Positions 34,110 to 47,315 of a DNA stretch of 64,000 nt are shown in pieces. Both the position numbers and the translations under genes were made by a program. Numbering within the stretch: the first letter of the stretch is position 1; each line of letters opens with the position of its first letter. Location of the stretch: the NCBI GenBank assembly GCA_011800805.1, contig MPNW01000120.1, positions 87,795-151,794 of the forward strand, written 5' to 3'. Under the pieces are notes generated by a model that did no database searches, was not told the origin of the DNA, and worked only from the letters and a program-made list of their open reading frames with translations. Source of the DNA: Hirudo medicinalis (Eukaryota; Annelida; Clitellata; Hirudinida; Hirudinidae).

Positions 34110-37100
34110 GTTGCTTTAAATTGTGGCTGAATTGATAAATGTATGAATTAAACTTAATTTTTTAATAGTAATATTCCAGAATACTTCTATATGCCTAAGT
34201 TTTCATTTACAAATTACAAGGGAAGTTAAAAAATGTCAGAAATATTTTTTACATTTGAAAGCTTTAATTTCATAATTTATCTCCATGTAAGAAAATCATT
34301 ATGTGACTCAACATTGAATATCTCCTAGTGACTAAGTAACAAGGTGTTACATAATATACTTGGTATTACGTACTCAATGTCATCATATGTTAAGGAGCTC
34401 TACTTCAAATTAGTACTTTAGCTTGAGCTATGAAGTTTGCTTTGCAACACAACAATGCTTCAGCAGGCTCAATGCTTTTAGAAGCAATTCAAATATATGA
34501 GGAACTACTTGTGACAAGATTTTCTCAGCAACTTAAATAGAAATTCAAATAATTACAATCACCCGATGTAGTACTAAATGTTCGTGGCCAATTTTCTTAA
34601 AACAATATGTTTCTCAATATCTTTGAAATGGCAAATATTTAGAAACAACTCATATACCATCTCTATATCATTACTATCAGTAATATCAGTACTATAAAGA
34701 TTCTGGAATACCTCACATTTGGATAAGCATTACCTCTACATTACCTCCATCTAAATACATGATATCCTATTTTATTTCAACTACAAATCCTAATTCAAGG
34801 CAATAAATGTAAATCCCTTGAAATACGTTTTGAATTAGTTAATTTTATTTAGAAATATCTAAAAATCATTTTTTTTAAATGCCCAATTACTCAAATCTAA
34901 ATCTACTTAAATCTTACGAAGCTTTTTACTAAACGGAAAATGCCTATGTAATGACCGGCGAATTAGTTATGCAACAATCGTAGACGTGGATACACCTGGT
35001 TATGAGTCTGACTACTATCTTCATGCACATGGCTGATGCAAGGTCTACCAAATCAACGGAAGGTCATTGACATTGTCAACCACGTTTTACGTGAAATGAA
35101 CAGAAGAAAGAATCTCGCTTTGGCGTGCGGCTATTGAGATAGCTGAGAGGTCATGAATAGCGTAAAGATACTCAAAGCGGCCTAAAGTTGCTCGTTGAGG
35201 GTCAATGTGAACAGTCTTCAAAAACCATGATAAAATGAATAACTTGACATCAATATTAAAAATACTTCTCAATTTATCGAACCTCATCATTTTGTCGGAT
35301 TCGAACACAAAGCACAACAAAGACACCTCAACAGTCTACGCAAAAAGAGAAGCGCCAAGAGAGAGCGATTCAATTCAATATGGTTGATATGCATAGCACG
35401 TGGTGCCACTTCAAACATCTTAAAAGCTCTTCAAATCAATTAATTACCTGATGTAATTGAACTAATCAAGGATGTAAACTAAAATACTAAAAAACTCCAA
35501 CCACCTATTACCTACCTGCCGTACAAAGAACAAATAAAGACAATCAGAAGAATGACCATATGATGCTGGCGAAGTCCTTTATAAAGATTGTGCGTTGAGA
35601 GATGTGCAAAACACAAAAAAAATTTAAACATTAAGATTGTTTAAATATTTTTTTTATTCTAATTAAAAGTAAGCACGTTTTCTAAAAATATTTGTTACAT
35701 AATAAACAAATTAATACAGGTGAGTCCGAATATAACCGCAACGCGATCCGGTTTCACTCCAATCGAGCAAAAATAATAAAAAATAAAATTCGAGACAACA
35801 CTAAAAGACACAATCAAGCACCTCCACAACAGCGACAAAGCGATTTTCCAGAAAACCCAAACTGAAAACATCAAGGCCCACAGGTACCCTCAACAGAATA
35901 GGTAGTAGCACGCCAACTGAACCCACAGCAGCATGTCTTAATCTACACGAAACTAGAAAATTTTTACAAGAATTTCATGCTGGCTGGTTGGTCAATTCAT
36001 TGTTTGCTACCCTTCTTTCCCCCAGCAGTATTCCATAAACCCTTATTTGTTGCCAATTACTCCAACGACAAACACGTGCATTTGGAAAACATATCAGGTA
36101 TGAAATCATATTAATACTCCAAAAAGATTTAGGTAAGAAAATATTGATAAATTTGGTCAGAAATGGTGAAAAATCTTTTGAATTTGATCTTCAAATCAAA
36201 CGTTCTTTATTGCGACTTTAGCTGTCAAATAAAAAAATACAATTCTTACAGGATCACTGTAACAAAGAATCCAAACAAAAGAAACTGAAAAAATAACTGA
36301 CCTTGAGAACCCTAACAATTTGCTATGTCCATCTCTATTAGCATACGAATGGCTTGTAGGACTTTTGTGTCCAAGTTANGATCACTGTAACAAAGAATCC
36401 AAACAAAAGAAACTGAAAAAATAACTGACCTTGAGAACCCTAACAATTTGCTATGTCCATCTCTATTAGCATACGAATGGCTTGTAGGACTTTTGTGTCC
36501 AAGTTATTAAGAAGACACAAAAGCTCTTTCTAACAATTCATAATGATCGTGTTGCTTGTAAGGGCTACGATTCCGTTGTCCGATGGAAACCCTATAAGCC
36601 GGGTTAGATTGTTTCCGACGTAAATTCTAATTCTGTAACCGAACAGTGTTTAATCTACCATGATTTAAGTAAATGACATATTTGCAGAACGTTAATTCTT
36701 AAAAATTCAAGACGTCAAATTGGATTCGATCGAAAGTGCCCCCAAGGCCATGAAAACAGGAACGAAAAAGGCATCCCGGCATGGCGAACAAAGAACCAAA
36801 GTATTAACTTTAACAACCTATTAACAACATAACATAACAAATGTTTAAACAAATTCAGGTGTTTCTGTTAGCATTTAAAAAATTATTCAATCATTACTTA
36901 GTGATTCATAACTCGGCTTTGCCTCTTGCACGAAGTAAACGTAAAGGTAAAATGTAACAGAAGGCACTTTAATAATTTTTTAAATATTGTATGCATGTTT
37001 GGAAAATGATAAGGTTAGAACTCTATTGGATGTGCTGTTAATAAGACCGGCCTCCGTATGTAAGCCTTGATTTAATTTGAGAAATGAAAATCTAGAGATC

Positions 37101-38531
37101 AAAAACGTATTATACGTTAATCACCAATTGCTTCTTTCTTTCTTTTCATACTAGTTAGACTTGAAATAAGCAACTTGACCGATGACTCAACCGACCGGGC
37201 CCTTGCAAAGAATCGATTTGTATAACAGGAGTCAGTGGCTCTTACTGGGTCAGTAGGCTGTCTACTGCAGCAGCGTGCAGTAATTTCTTGAACTTTTATC
37301 GAATGTATTCACTTCAATGCAATAACAACCAGTCCTGGCAAAGGTTCCGATTGGTTGCAGATTGCCGATTACAAGCTTTCGCGAGACTACTGTTGATCCG
37401 ACTTTATTGTTTTGTGCCTTTAAAATGAGAAATTTCTTAAACGAAAATATTCAAACAAAATAAATGTAAATTCACAAAATTGGCAGGAAAGTATGGTAAT
37501 AGGTATTTATTTTCAAAAATAGTTTCAGTAATTATCTGATTGATTAATTGGCGCAGATGATGCTATGTTGTAATTGCTAGAACTTGTTCACAATTCTGAT
37601 GGGCCTGGTGTTTCGTTTAAACGCGTTAATCACCTAATTAAAACGAGCATCCTTCCCCGGTGAGCATGAACACATCCAGGGCAGTCCCCCTAAGTCACTT
37701 GCTCTTCTCCTTGATTTTCCCTAGGTTGAACTTTTGAATTTATGAGATCAACAATTCTGAAAGGTCGAAAACTAAAAAACGGCTGTCGGCCAATTTATGG
37801 AACTTTTCAAAACTGAGCGAAGGTTTGCTCGAAAATAGTTGAAATGTGACCTATGCTCCTCTCCTACAACAAAGATTAAACTCGAGATTGACTGGAAAAG
37901 GCTAGGAAGTCAAAGACCTAGACATAGACTCTACAAGACATAGATCCTAAAAGACATAGACTCTACCAGTCAAATAACCTTTGCAGAGCTGTTTCAACCT
38001 CACATAAAGGAGGCTTTCCAGGATCATACATACTTGAAATCATCTAATTTTTGAGAGCCTAAAATTTATAAATCATGGATATCAACCTCACTATCAAATA
38101 AATTATTAACAAATAAATCAAAGTTTCAGAAGTCCTTATTTTTCTCAGCTTTGTCAATTTCTAGACATAAAAACACACAAAGAACTTTGTAAGATGATCT
38201 TAAACTAAAGAAATAATTGTCCAACAATAAGGTAAAACATCCACTTGTAATATTTCAATTAAAGTAATTGCATTAACATATTTTGATACATAAATCCAAA
38301 AATATCTGTAAATTATTCAGACTCTCTGAAGTTTAGAAAAGGCACTTAACTGATTAGTTAAATTTCAACTGCAACAAAAAATTCAATTCAAATGGGTTAT
38401 ACAATATCAACTAACTAGCAAATTTGTCAAAATAAACATTAATGACATGATGACTGTGGTATGATGACATAAGCGTTAATAAGCATTAAAGGAGGAATGT
38501 TTTGGTAAATAGTCTGAGGCTATGAAGTTCG
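34110..38531. other. Gene-free interval between CAD and ACADL
   Basis: The first part is the 5' flank of CAD. No coding region is supported; the open frame at 35087-35326 has no domain. It contains the duplicated segment around the N at 36379 and a short threefold repeat of AGACATAGA-type words at 37922-37970. Confidence 0.5.
36252..36506. repeat. Perfect 127-bp direct duplicate around a single N
   Basis: 36252-36378 and 36380-36506 are the same 127 bases (GATCACTGTAAC... to ...CCAAGTTA), separated by one N at 36379. This is the pattern left when two overlapping contig ends are joined without being merged. Confidence 0.9.
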
Positions 38532-41254
38532 TTATTTTTCTTTCTGATTAACAATGGATCTTGCAATGAGTTCCTTCATGATCTCATTACTGCCCCCATA
38601 AATTGGCTGGACTCTGGCATCAACAAAAGCCTTTGAGATTGGATATTCCCACATGTATCCCCATCCACCAAACATCTGCAAACATTCATATGCCACCTTG
38701 TTTTGCAGATCACTCAACCTGCATGAAAAATTTATTAATTCACCGATTGGCAAAGAAACACTTGAAAATAGTACATGGTATCTGCTGATATGCAAGTGCA
38801 CTGATATTACCAATATTTGGCCATGGAAGCCATCTGGGTGTCAAGTTGTTTGTTGCAGTGAAGCTGCAGACACGAGTCAAGGAATCCACGTCCTACACAG
38901 ATGCTTGTTTTCAATTCTGCCAATTTGTGCTGGATGGTCTATTAAAACATCAATCTAACTTAAAATCATAACTATTATTAACTAACAATAATTTAAGCAC
39001 AACTAATTTGAGTATTAATCCACAATTTAAAAAAAACTAATCACGAGAAGAAATAACAAAAGAAATGATTACAGAAGACTTGCTCAATATAAAAAAATAT
39101 TTTTAGTCTTTGTAACATTTGCTAGAAACTACTGCACAAAGTTTCTGTTAAGCTAAGAACTATTAAAGACTAAGAAGTATGAAATCCCAACAAATATAAT
39201 TTTAAAGTGATGCACCTGCAAAGAAGAAATGTATTTTCCAAAAGCCTTCCTTTGGTTGACATACTGCCTGGTTTCCTCAAACATGAATTCACAGGCTCCT
39301 GTAGCCATAGTGGCAATAAGCAGCCTTTCTTGTGGAAGTTCCTGCATGAGGTAGTAGAAGCCCTTGTTGGCCTCACCAAGGAGGGCTGAAGAAGGTAGAC
39401 GAACATCTTCGAAAAACAATTCACATGTATCCTGTATTCAGAATTAATACACGAATTAACAGATAGGAATGACATCTTGATATTGCTAACAAACAGCATA
39501 AATCACAGTAAATAATGAGAAATTAAAACCTGAGCTTTCAAGCCAATCTTCTGTAATTTTACACCCTTTTTGAAACCTGGGGTACCTGCCTCAACCAAAA
39601 ATAGACTTATACCATGAGCAGCTGACTTGGCCTGAGCATCAGTGACAGCTACCACTATGACAATGTCACTTAGGTAGCCATTGGTGATGAAGGTTTTGCT
39701 ACCATTGAGGATCCAGTCACTTCCATCTTTCTTTGCTCTTGTTCTCACACCTTGAAGATCACTGTTTGGAATCTTGTTAAAATGCTTTCCAGACATTTTA
39801 AATGTCTAGTATAATTACAAATGTAATTTAAGTAGATACTTAAAATGACATGCGTTTCTATTCTGTTTTTGAAAAATTTCATACAAACTTAAAATTTAAA
39901 AACTATTATTTAGGAAAAGAAATAAAAAACAACAATAAAAAACTGTGATGTAATCCTGACATTTGTTATCATTGACTTCAGCTACATTGTGACCAACCTT
40001 CCTGCACTGGGTTCGGTCATTGCTATGGCTCCAACATATTTCCCTTCAGTCATCCTTGGGATGAACTTCTCAATCTGCTCTTTGCTGCCATAGCGCCAGA
40101 TGTAGGGCATGACAATGTCAGAGTGGAGACCAAATCCAGGTCCTGTGCAGTTTGAGTAAGCTCTGATGACATTTTAACGTAGGAAATGATTATGTACTAA
40201 AAATAGTTACGTAATATGTACCAACTTTAAGCAAACTATTGGTTACAATGTATTAAGTGTGATTATTCAAATCAAATTGTTAATTGAAATTACTAACTTT
40301 TCATTGACAAAAAAAATTGTGCAACCAAAATTTAAAAAGTATTTATATGTATATATACATACAGATATATATATATTAATTCATATATTAATATTTTAAT
40401 ATTTAAGTATGTGTTTGTGTTTGTCTGTATTTATTTAATTATAATTAATGCAATTATATTTTAAAGACATCTCACTGCTCTTCCTGCACAATTGTTGCTG
40501 AAAGCCAATCGCCACCCAAGCCTCCAACTTCAGATGGTATATTCACACCCAATAAACCACTAGAGCCTGCCTTCTCCCAGAGCTATTAAACAATATATGA
40601 TGAAACTATTTGGATTTCATGCATCACAATTTTTAAATGAAAACATAAAAGTAGGTAACTTCTTAAAAGTAAATAATTTATTGTTAAATGACTTTGAAAA
40701 TGTATGATCTGTTGACATTACCAATTTATACAAATGAACAATTAAAATTAAACAATAAATATATCTTACTTCTCTTGTAATTTCTCCACTTTTTTCAAAC
40801 CTTAGGATACAATTTACAAAACCAACTTCAAATAACGAATGGCAGCATCTTAAAATAAACTATTTAATACCTAATCAGAAAATTAGTAAAATTGGACACT
40901 TTGACAACAAAATCTCAATGTGGTAACAATTCGATTACTTTTCATGGTGAGGCACTACCTCTTCCTGAAAAAATCTTCTAACGTTTTCTCTCAAAAGATC
41001 GTGTTCTTCACCAAAGATTTTTCTTATCCCAATGTCAAGCATAGAATTTGCTTGAGCTGTTTCTAATCTTTGGTTCTGATCACACTTTTTAGTTGTGGTC
41101 AAGGGTCTGCAAATTATTAAGATAAATAATAGCCAACTCAGTCATCTAACATGTAGTGCAATAATCTATCAACTTGTTAGAACCTTGCATGTAAAACATT
41201 TCCATTAAAAAATAAAGTTCTTTTTAGGATTCGTGCAAATTTCTCTATCATCAT
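38532..41254 (-). CDS. ACADL: Long-chain acyl-CoA dehydrogenase, mitochondrial
   Basis: Nine exons in phase: 41254-41184, 41106-40939, 40800-40770, 40582-40476, 40162-39998, 39761-39530, 39431-39216, 38938-38811 and 38718-38532, giving 434 codons (human ACADL about 430). The FAD enzyme carries out the first, dehydrogenation, step of mitochondrial beta-oxidation. Residues 1-25 (MMIEKFARILKRTLFF...) are basic and hydrophobic, as in a mitochondrial targeting peptide; two ATGs in a row could start it. LCAD-specific wording is seen throughout: LDIGIRKIF, FFQEEVVPHH, AMTEPSAGSDLQG, KKDGSDWILNGSKTFI, LFFEDVRLPSSALLGE, ACEFMFEETR (the helix carrying the LCAD catalytic glutamate), FGGWGYMWEYPISKAFVDAR and PIYGGSNEIMKELIAR. 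Exon 3 is only 31 bases. It is head to head with the TTC31-like gene, with 407 bases between start codons. Confidence 0.95.
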
Positions 41255-41661
41255 ATCTGTAAACCAGGTGACAATTCAACGGATAATACTGCCACACTAC
41301 ATCTCTATTTTTGTGCAAATCCCTGATTTTGACCTGAGCTAATTATTGAACTTTAAGAATTTCGCATAAAACTGATTATTTCATTGTGCAGAAAAAATTG
41401 TATTTGAATTGAAAACATACCTACTCATATCCGTATAATGCAATTTAAAAAATTAACAAAATGATAATTTAAAATTAATAATATTTTTCGCTTAAACATT
41501 TAATTAATAATATTTAATATTTAGAAAAAGTTTTGCTCTTGCAACACACGTTATATGTTTTCTTTTGAACAACTCCCCACTTATACGTAAATGTGGTTTC
41601 GCCAATTTTGTTCAAAATTGATTATATTTCGTGTCGGTCATCTGGCTAAGAATTACTGAAA
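41255..41661. promoter_or_regulatory. Presumed bidirectional promoter, ACADL / TTC31-like
   Basis: The 407 bases between the two divergent start codons must hold both 5' UTRs and promoters. The sequence is AT-rich; no clear TATA or CpG-rich core stands out. The call rests on gene arrangement. Confidence 0.5.
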
Positions 41662-44600
41662 ATGAGTTACTTATCTCAATCGGAGGCATATGCTATCTTG
41701 AAATTACCACTCGGTAAATGTTGTGTTAATCTCTTTGTTTAAATTTTGTTCTAGAACATAATGGACCGTTTTCTAGCCACGCTTTTTCTACGTTTATCAT
41801 AAAATCCTACTTCATTTAATGGTGTGACCTGCAATAACCTTAAAGGTGGCTCAAAACCACCACACAGAGGCTGGTAATGATCATTCGTTGGGCATGTAAA
41901 TTTAGGCGTAAACTTATTTGGAATGACATGTTCTTAGAAAGAGGCATTTTTTTTATAATTGTTGATATTTGTATTGTTGCGAAAACATTAGCTAGCTGTT
42001 TTAGGCAACTTAAAACTTGAGGTAAATTGATGGGAAAGTTTGCAAGACAGACAGGTGTTTGAAGTTATAAAAATTAGTTATGTGCATAGTTGGAATTTTG
42101 AAGCACTACCTGATATTTGTGGTAGCATAACCAATACTTTTGTATGCATTTTGACATCAGAATAAATGCTTAAATGAATTTCAATTGGATTTCCTATGTT
42201 CAAATATCCAATTAAACAGTGTAAAGTGCACAAAGACCAAATTTGAGCAATTTTGCACATGAAAGGGCTTATTGCAGTTATTTTGCATTAATAAGTTTGA
42301 TGAATTTATTGATGGAAGATATTGCTGTGCAGTTTTGAGTATATTAATCTCATCAGTGTTTTGAAGTGCTCTTGACCAAATATGAAATATAAAAGTTTCA
42401 ACTTTTGGAGTTGATGCAACCTCAGAAGTTGCCAAACATAGTATCGTAGAATCCTTCCTTGAGCACTGACCAATTAATAATGTAAGTAGCTGCTTATGTT
42501 ATTCATTTTGGCATGCAGGTTGGCCGAATGGGTTCGTTCCTGCATAGGGAGGTAATGGCAACAGACGTAATGTGTCGTGTTCGAAACCCAGCCTGCACTG
42601 CTGCAAGCGCCCTTGGGAAGGAGCGCTATATAAATGGTTGACAAGAAGTGCCTCTGACACTATGCATGTGGCGCTATATAAATGAAGTACATTTACATTC
42701 ATCTTACCTTCATTCTATGACTTAATTTTAGGTGCTGGAAGGGAAGCCGTCATGGCCAGTTACAAGAAATTGGCTCAGCAGTGGTTTCCAGAGAAACACC
42801 AGCATTCTAACGAATCATTGAATGTAAATTTAAAAAAGTTTCATCTGAAATTTGTGCATACTCCAAGCTTCAATATTTAATTATTGACAAGCCAATAATG
42901 TCTGGATGTGTGTCAAAATTCTACTTGGTTATATTTATGTTATTTACATGTTCACACAACTCTGTTGCTCCATCACAGTGTCTTTATTTTGGGTAATTAG
43001 TTACTGGTTTATTCTTTTTAATTTTTTTTAACAGCAATTTTCCAATATCAGCAAAGCCTATTCCAGACTCTGCTCTGATGTTGATAGGGTAGACATGGAT
43101 ATGGTAAGTTGATGGTAGCAATAATGACATTACAAAAGCATGCATTGTTCAAATTGATTGGCAGGAGGCAATGTACAAGTTGTTCAACAAAATTGTACAT
43201 CCAAAGTCTCAGAAAAATAAAAGTTGGTTTTTTTTGTTTATTTTCAAATATTTTGCTAGCATGAATAATAAGTGCATGTATGTGCTCATTGTGATGCAAC
43301 TGATTGTGTTTGGTTGATATGCAGTCATATTTTGAAGAGGGACTGAAACATACCATAGTTTCACTCTGGGTTCAAATGGAATTATGTTGTGCTGCTGGTG
43401 TATGACAGGCTAATTAGAATTGTCAAATGATTGAACAGATTTGATAGCCAACAATGCAACTATGCCGTCTTCAGGCAGTGACGATGGCTTGAATATTCGC
43501 GGTTCTTCTAAAAAGAAAAACCAGATGAAAGGTTTGCAAGTGCATGTGAATAAACTTATAAGAGTTTGCTGGCTAGCAAATGTGTTCTCTTGAAGGGACC
43601 TTGCAGAATTGGATTTAATGTGTTGCTTAGAATATATTGCTTAACATCACCTTAATTTAAACATCTAATTCGTTATTGCTTTTGTTTTCAGATTCCAACT
43701 TTGAGGAACTAGTAAGTATTTTATTTTTTCCAAAAAAATGAAAACACAGGATAGCTTAACAGTTAAATGACCAAGTATTTGATGTGTTGAGGTATAAAAG
43801 TTGCATTATTAACCAGTTTTGTCTTTCTTCAGAACAGTACAAATGACACCTCTTACAGAAAAGATGTCCCCTTTACCAATAAGTCATTGAAGTTGGTAGC
43901 TGTACTCATGGATTTGCATTAACCACAATCATGTTTTTAAATTGTAACTCAACAACTGAATTCCTTCAGGTGTGATAAGTTTGAAAAGTCTGCAAACCAC
44001 CAGGTATTTTGATGTATTTTTGAAGTTCAAATATTTGTGATTCCAAAACTGGCACACGTTTGAAATTCATTGCTCAACCATCTTCTCCTTAACATGCATA
44101 TGAATGAAAGCATTTTTAATGATTTGTTATTTTTACAAGAATGAAACCATTTAAATAAATAATTTTATATGCCCTAATTGTTGCCTTCCCTCAGGAGAGC
44201 AACAGTCACGGAGACGTTTGTCCAGACAACGCCAGAAGGAAAAAGTGCTCTGAAATAAATTCCAGTCAGCAGGCTCGCCAAAGTTCCATTCCAAACAACC
44301 TTTCAGGCCAGCAGCATTTATTACATCAACAAGTCTTAACATCCAATTGTGAAGAGGTGGTACCTACTTGATTACATTGATTTACTGAGGTCAAAAGGTG
44401 CACCTATTGATTGTAGTTATTCGTCAAATTACTATTTCAGCCTCTTTTAAAAAATGAAGATGTAATTGTCAAGAGTCGACAATTTGCAAGTTAGTTTTTA
44501 ATTATGCACTTGCTCACACCTCATGAAAGCATATCGTGAAAATGATGAAATGTGAAAAATTGAACAAAATTGTTCTCTTCTAGTTGAGGGTAATGCTCTA

Positions 44601-47217
44601 GCCAATCAAGGTCTTTATTCTGAAGCTGTAGCCCAGTTTACAAAAGCCATTGAGTTAGACTCCTCAGATTTCAGGTGGGATTTGTTTGAATTTCTGTTTC
44701 AAGACATAATTTTATAATGGTTTTTAAGATTTTACATTTCATTTTTAGGTTTTACGGTAATAGGTCATTCTGTTTTGAGAGGCAGGGAAGTTATGCAGAG
44801 TAGGTTTTGTCATGTTTGTAATGCAACTTTTGAGAATGGTATTCGTACTTGCATGTTATATTTCACATTGATTGTACTGCATTCGTAGTTTGATTCCTAT
44901 GGATGACATCTCATGCCTTAAACTGACATTGTTGTGTATTTTTTCAACAATTTAATACTTTTTTTTTCTGTTTTTAAATAGAGCTTTAGCTGATGCAGAA
45001 GAAGCCATAAAGATGGCCCCTGAATGGCCAAAGGGTTACTTCAGAAAAGGGAAAGCACTTACAGGAAGCAAGGTTGTTTTCTACTTTTGTTAAAGAATGC
45101 TAATCGACACTTTATCAATTTGATCGCATGCATTTATACAAACTTTTATTGATCTAGAATTTTGCCGAAGCCGAAGAAGCATATCTTCAGGTTTTAAAAT
45201 TAGATTCAAAATGCCCTGATGCCAAACTTGAATTAACAGAAGTTAGAGTGCAAAGGTTAATGGTAAGTTGATGGTGCATGAATAGATATAATATGCTTCC
45301 AACATTTCTTCTACATTCTACTTTTACCATCAGGAAATGGGCTTCAAAAAGCAACAAGCAGCTGAGGGCATCCGACGATGTGAGACCGTTGAGGCAGCCC
45401 TCGAATCCATTCTGAATAACCAGGTGCCTGAGGGTAGCATCCAGGATGTTGTGGCCTCCTCAGAGGATGAAGAGGCAGCCAAGGGAACCAATTCCACATC
45501 TGCTTCTTCCACCAACAGCAGCAGCAAAATTGAGGCCAACACTGGCAAGCAACAGAGCAAAAAACAAAAGCAACAAAAAGCTCCACTGCCTCCTATTCCT
45601 CAGCACCACTATGAACAGGCACAAAGGCAGATACTACTCAATAAACAGCAGGATGTTGTCAAAATGAAGTGAGTTTTTATCATGTTGAATTTTGGTAATT
45701 TTTTTGGAATTTTATTAAAAGTAATAATAATAGTAATAATGATAATAATAAGTTAATTTGTAAGGTGCCACGTGAAAATGGCTGAGATGGTTTTCTTTTG
45801 CATCATATAAATCGTCGCATGACATGTGTCAGTGACATTTGCTTGTGTTCAGTTGATCACCTTGCATATCTTGACCCAGTTTAAGCTCAAAGCATCATTT
45901 TTTTGTGACTTTTTGTGTATATAATCTAAAATTTAACAGCTGATTAGTTGCACTTTTAGCCCTCGAAATCCTGAAGGTTTGACTTCCTTATGGGTTGGAA
46001 ATGTTTTGCCAGAAGCTAAGCAGGAAACACTCATAAAGCTCTTTTCAAAGTCAGTGAAAATTTCTGCTTTTAGTTAAGCCAATCATGTACCATGCTGTTA
46101 GCCACTTGTATGCTTGCAATTATTAGTACATTTTAAAGCAATGGTCGCAAAGAAATATGAATTCCTTTTGGCAAAAAATATCTGTAAATTTCTGAATACA
46201 ATGAAAGTAGACAAATATGGCATCACTAAAGTCACTTTTTACATGGAGCAGATATGGGCAGTTGCAAAGTGTAAAGTGTATACCTGAAAAGTTCTGTGCT
46301 TTCATAAATTTTGCCAACAAGGATTGTGCAGGGAGAGCCATGGAGAATTTACAAGTGAGAACCCACGAACTACCTGACATTCCTACATATACTTCATTCC
46401 AATAAAACCCTATGTGCACATAATGTTTTTCAAATGTTTTAAAGGGAGCAGATTTGTTTGGTCAAAAGCTCTTAATAAAATTTCCTGATCATCCTGTAAA
46501 CCCTGCCAATGGAGAAAAGGTTCCCACAAAAAAGTAAGTCTGCATTAAATGCCAAGATTGGATTAATGCCACGCTGATTGTTGATATCATTCTATCAAAT
46601 CATTGCTTGAGTGGGTTGATTGCATTTCTTGCCTTGAGAATGTTCTCTTGTTTGGCTTAACTTGGCTGCTTAGGAGCTCATTTGTTATTAAATTATTACT
46701 TATTAATAATTTGGAGATGTTTTAGGTGATAGCAGCCATTTATAGTTAGCAATGTACTTGTTTGCAGTTCAACAAAAAGTAGTCAGCAATCAAGAAACAA
46801 TGCTCTATCTTCCTTGCAATCCAGGTTGGCATGACCTGCATGCATTATAAATCTTTGTTTCATGCAATTCAACAACGTTTCATGATTGATTCAAGTGGAT
46901 TCCAACCATTTTTATCCCTGTACATACATTCTTGTTACTGATGTTTCAGTAAACAAGCCCATCCAGGGACAACCAATCACAACTCAGTTTCTGCAAACAG
47001 CTCCTCACTGGCTGCAAATACAATTGGGGGAATTGCTGGTCAATCAAATGCTGGATGCCAAAATTCTTCCAGCAATCCAAGGACCACTGGTCCCGTAAAT
47101 GGGGATGAGTGCTATTTTTGGCGCACCACTGGTTGCCAATTTACTGGTACATGCAGGTATAAACATATCCCCGATCACAAGGGCATTGATAGGAAGCCCT
47201 GGCATAAGTCAAAATGA
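41662..47217 (+). CDS. TTC31-like protein: J-like domain, TPRs, UBA, RRM, CCCH finger
   Basis: Twenty exons in phase: 41662-41713, 42732-42823, 43035-43103, 43165-43222, 43439-43531, 43692-43711, 43833-43891, 43970-44003, 44195-44356, 44441-44489, 44584-44674, 44749-44799, 44982-45072, 45158-45262, 45334-45668, 45960-46049, 46252-46354, 46445-46533, 46768-46824 and 46950-47217; 655 codons. Residues 1-71 resemble a J domain (EAYAILKLPLGAGREAVMAS, YKKLAQQWFPEKH) but the HPD triad reads FPE, so Hsp70 activation is unlikely. 72-213 is low-complexity. 214-342 has TPRs with FYGNRSFCFERQGSYAEALA, APEWPKGYFRKGKALTGS: TTC31-specific wording. 343-372 is UBA-like (EMGFKKQQAAEGIRRC). 454-548 is an RRM (RNP2 LWVGNV, RNP1 KFCAFINFA). 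C621-x7-C629-x5-C635-x3-H639 is a CCCH finger. An RNA-binding adaptor is inferred. Borders of exons 4, 7 and 8 use weak donors and are the least sure. Confidence 0.85.
42511..42705 (+). mobile_element. tRNA-derived SINE, copy 2 (TTC31-like intron 1)
   Basis: A box TGGCCGAATGG (42521-42531) and B box GTTCGAAAC (42579-42587) both fit the polymerase III consensus exactly. The body ends TATATAAATGAAGTACATTTAC. It is the best-preserved of the four copies. Confidence 0.9.
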
Positions 47218-47309
47218 ATGATTTGTGGGGATCTAGGTCCTCATTTAAAAAAAGTGATGCCACTTGGGGATCCATCAAATCTTTAGTCAATACAGATATT
47301 TGAGTAATC

Positions 47310-47315
47310 AATAAA
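47310..47315 (+). terminator. Poly(A) signal candidate, TTC31-like gene
   Basis: AATAAA (in ATCAATAAACAAAT), 93 bases after the stop codon at 47215-47217. Confidence 0.5.
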
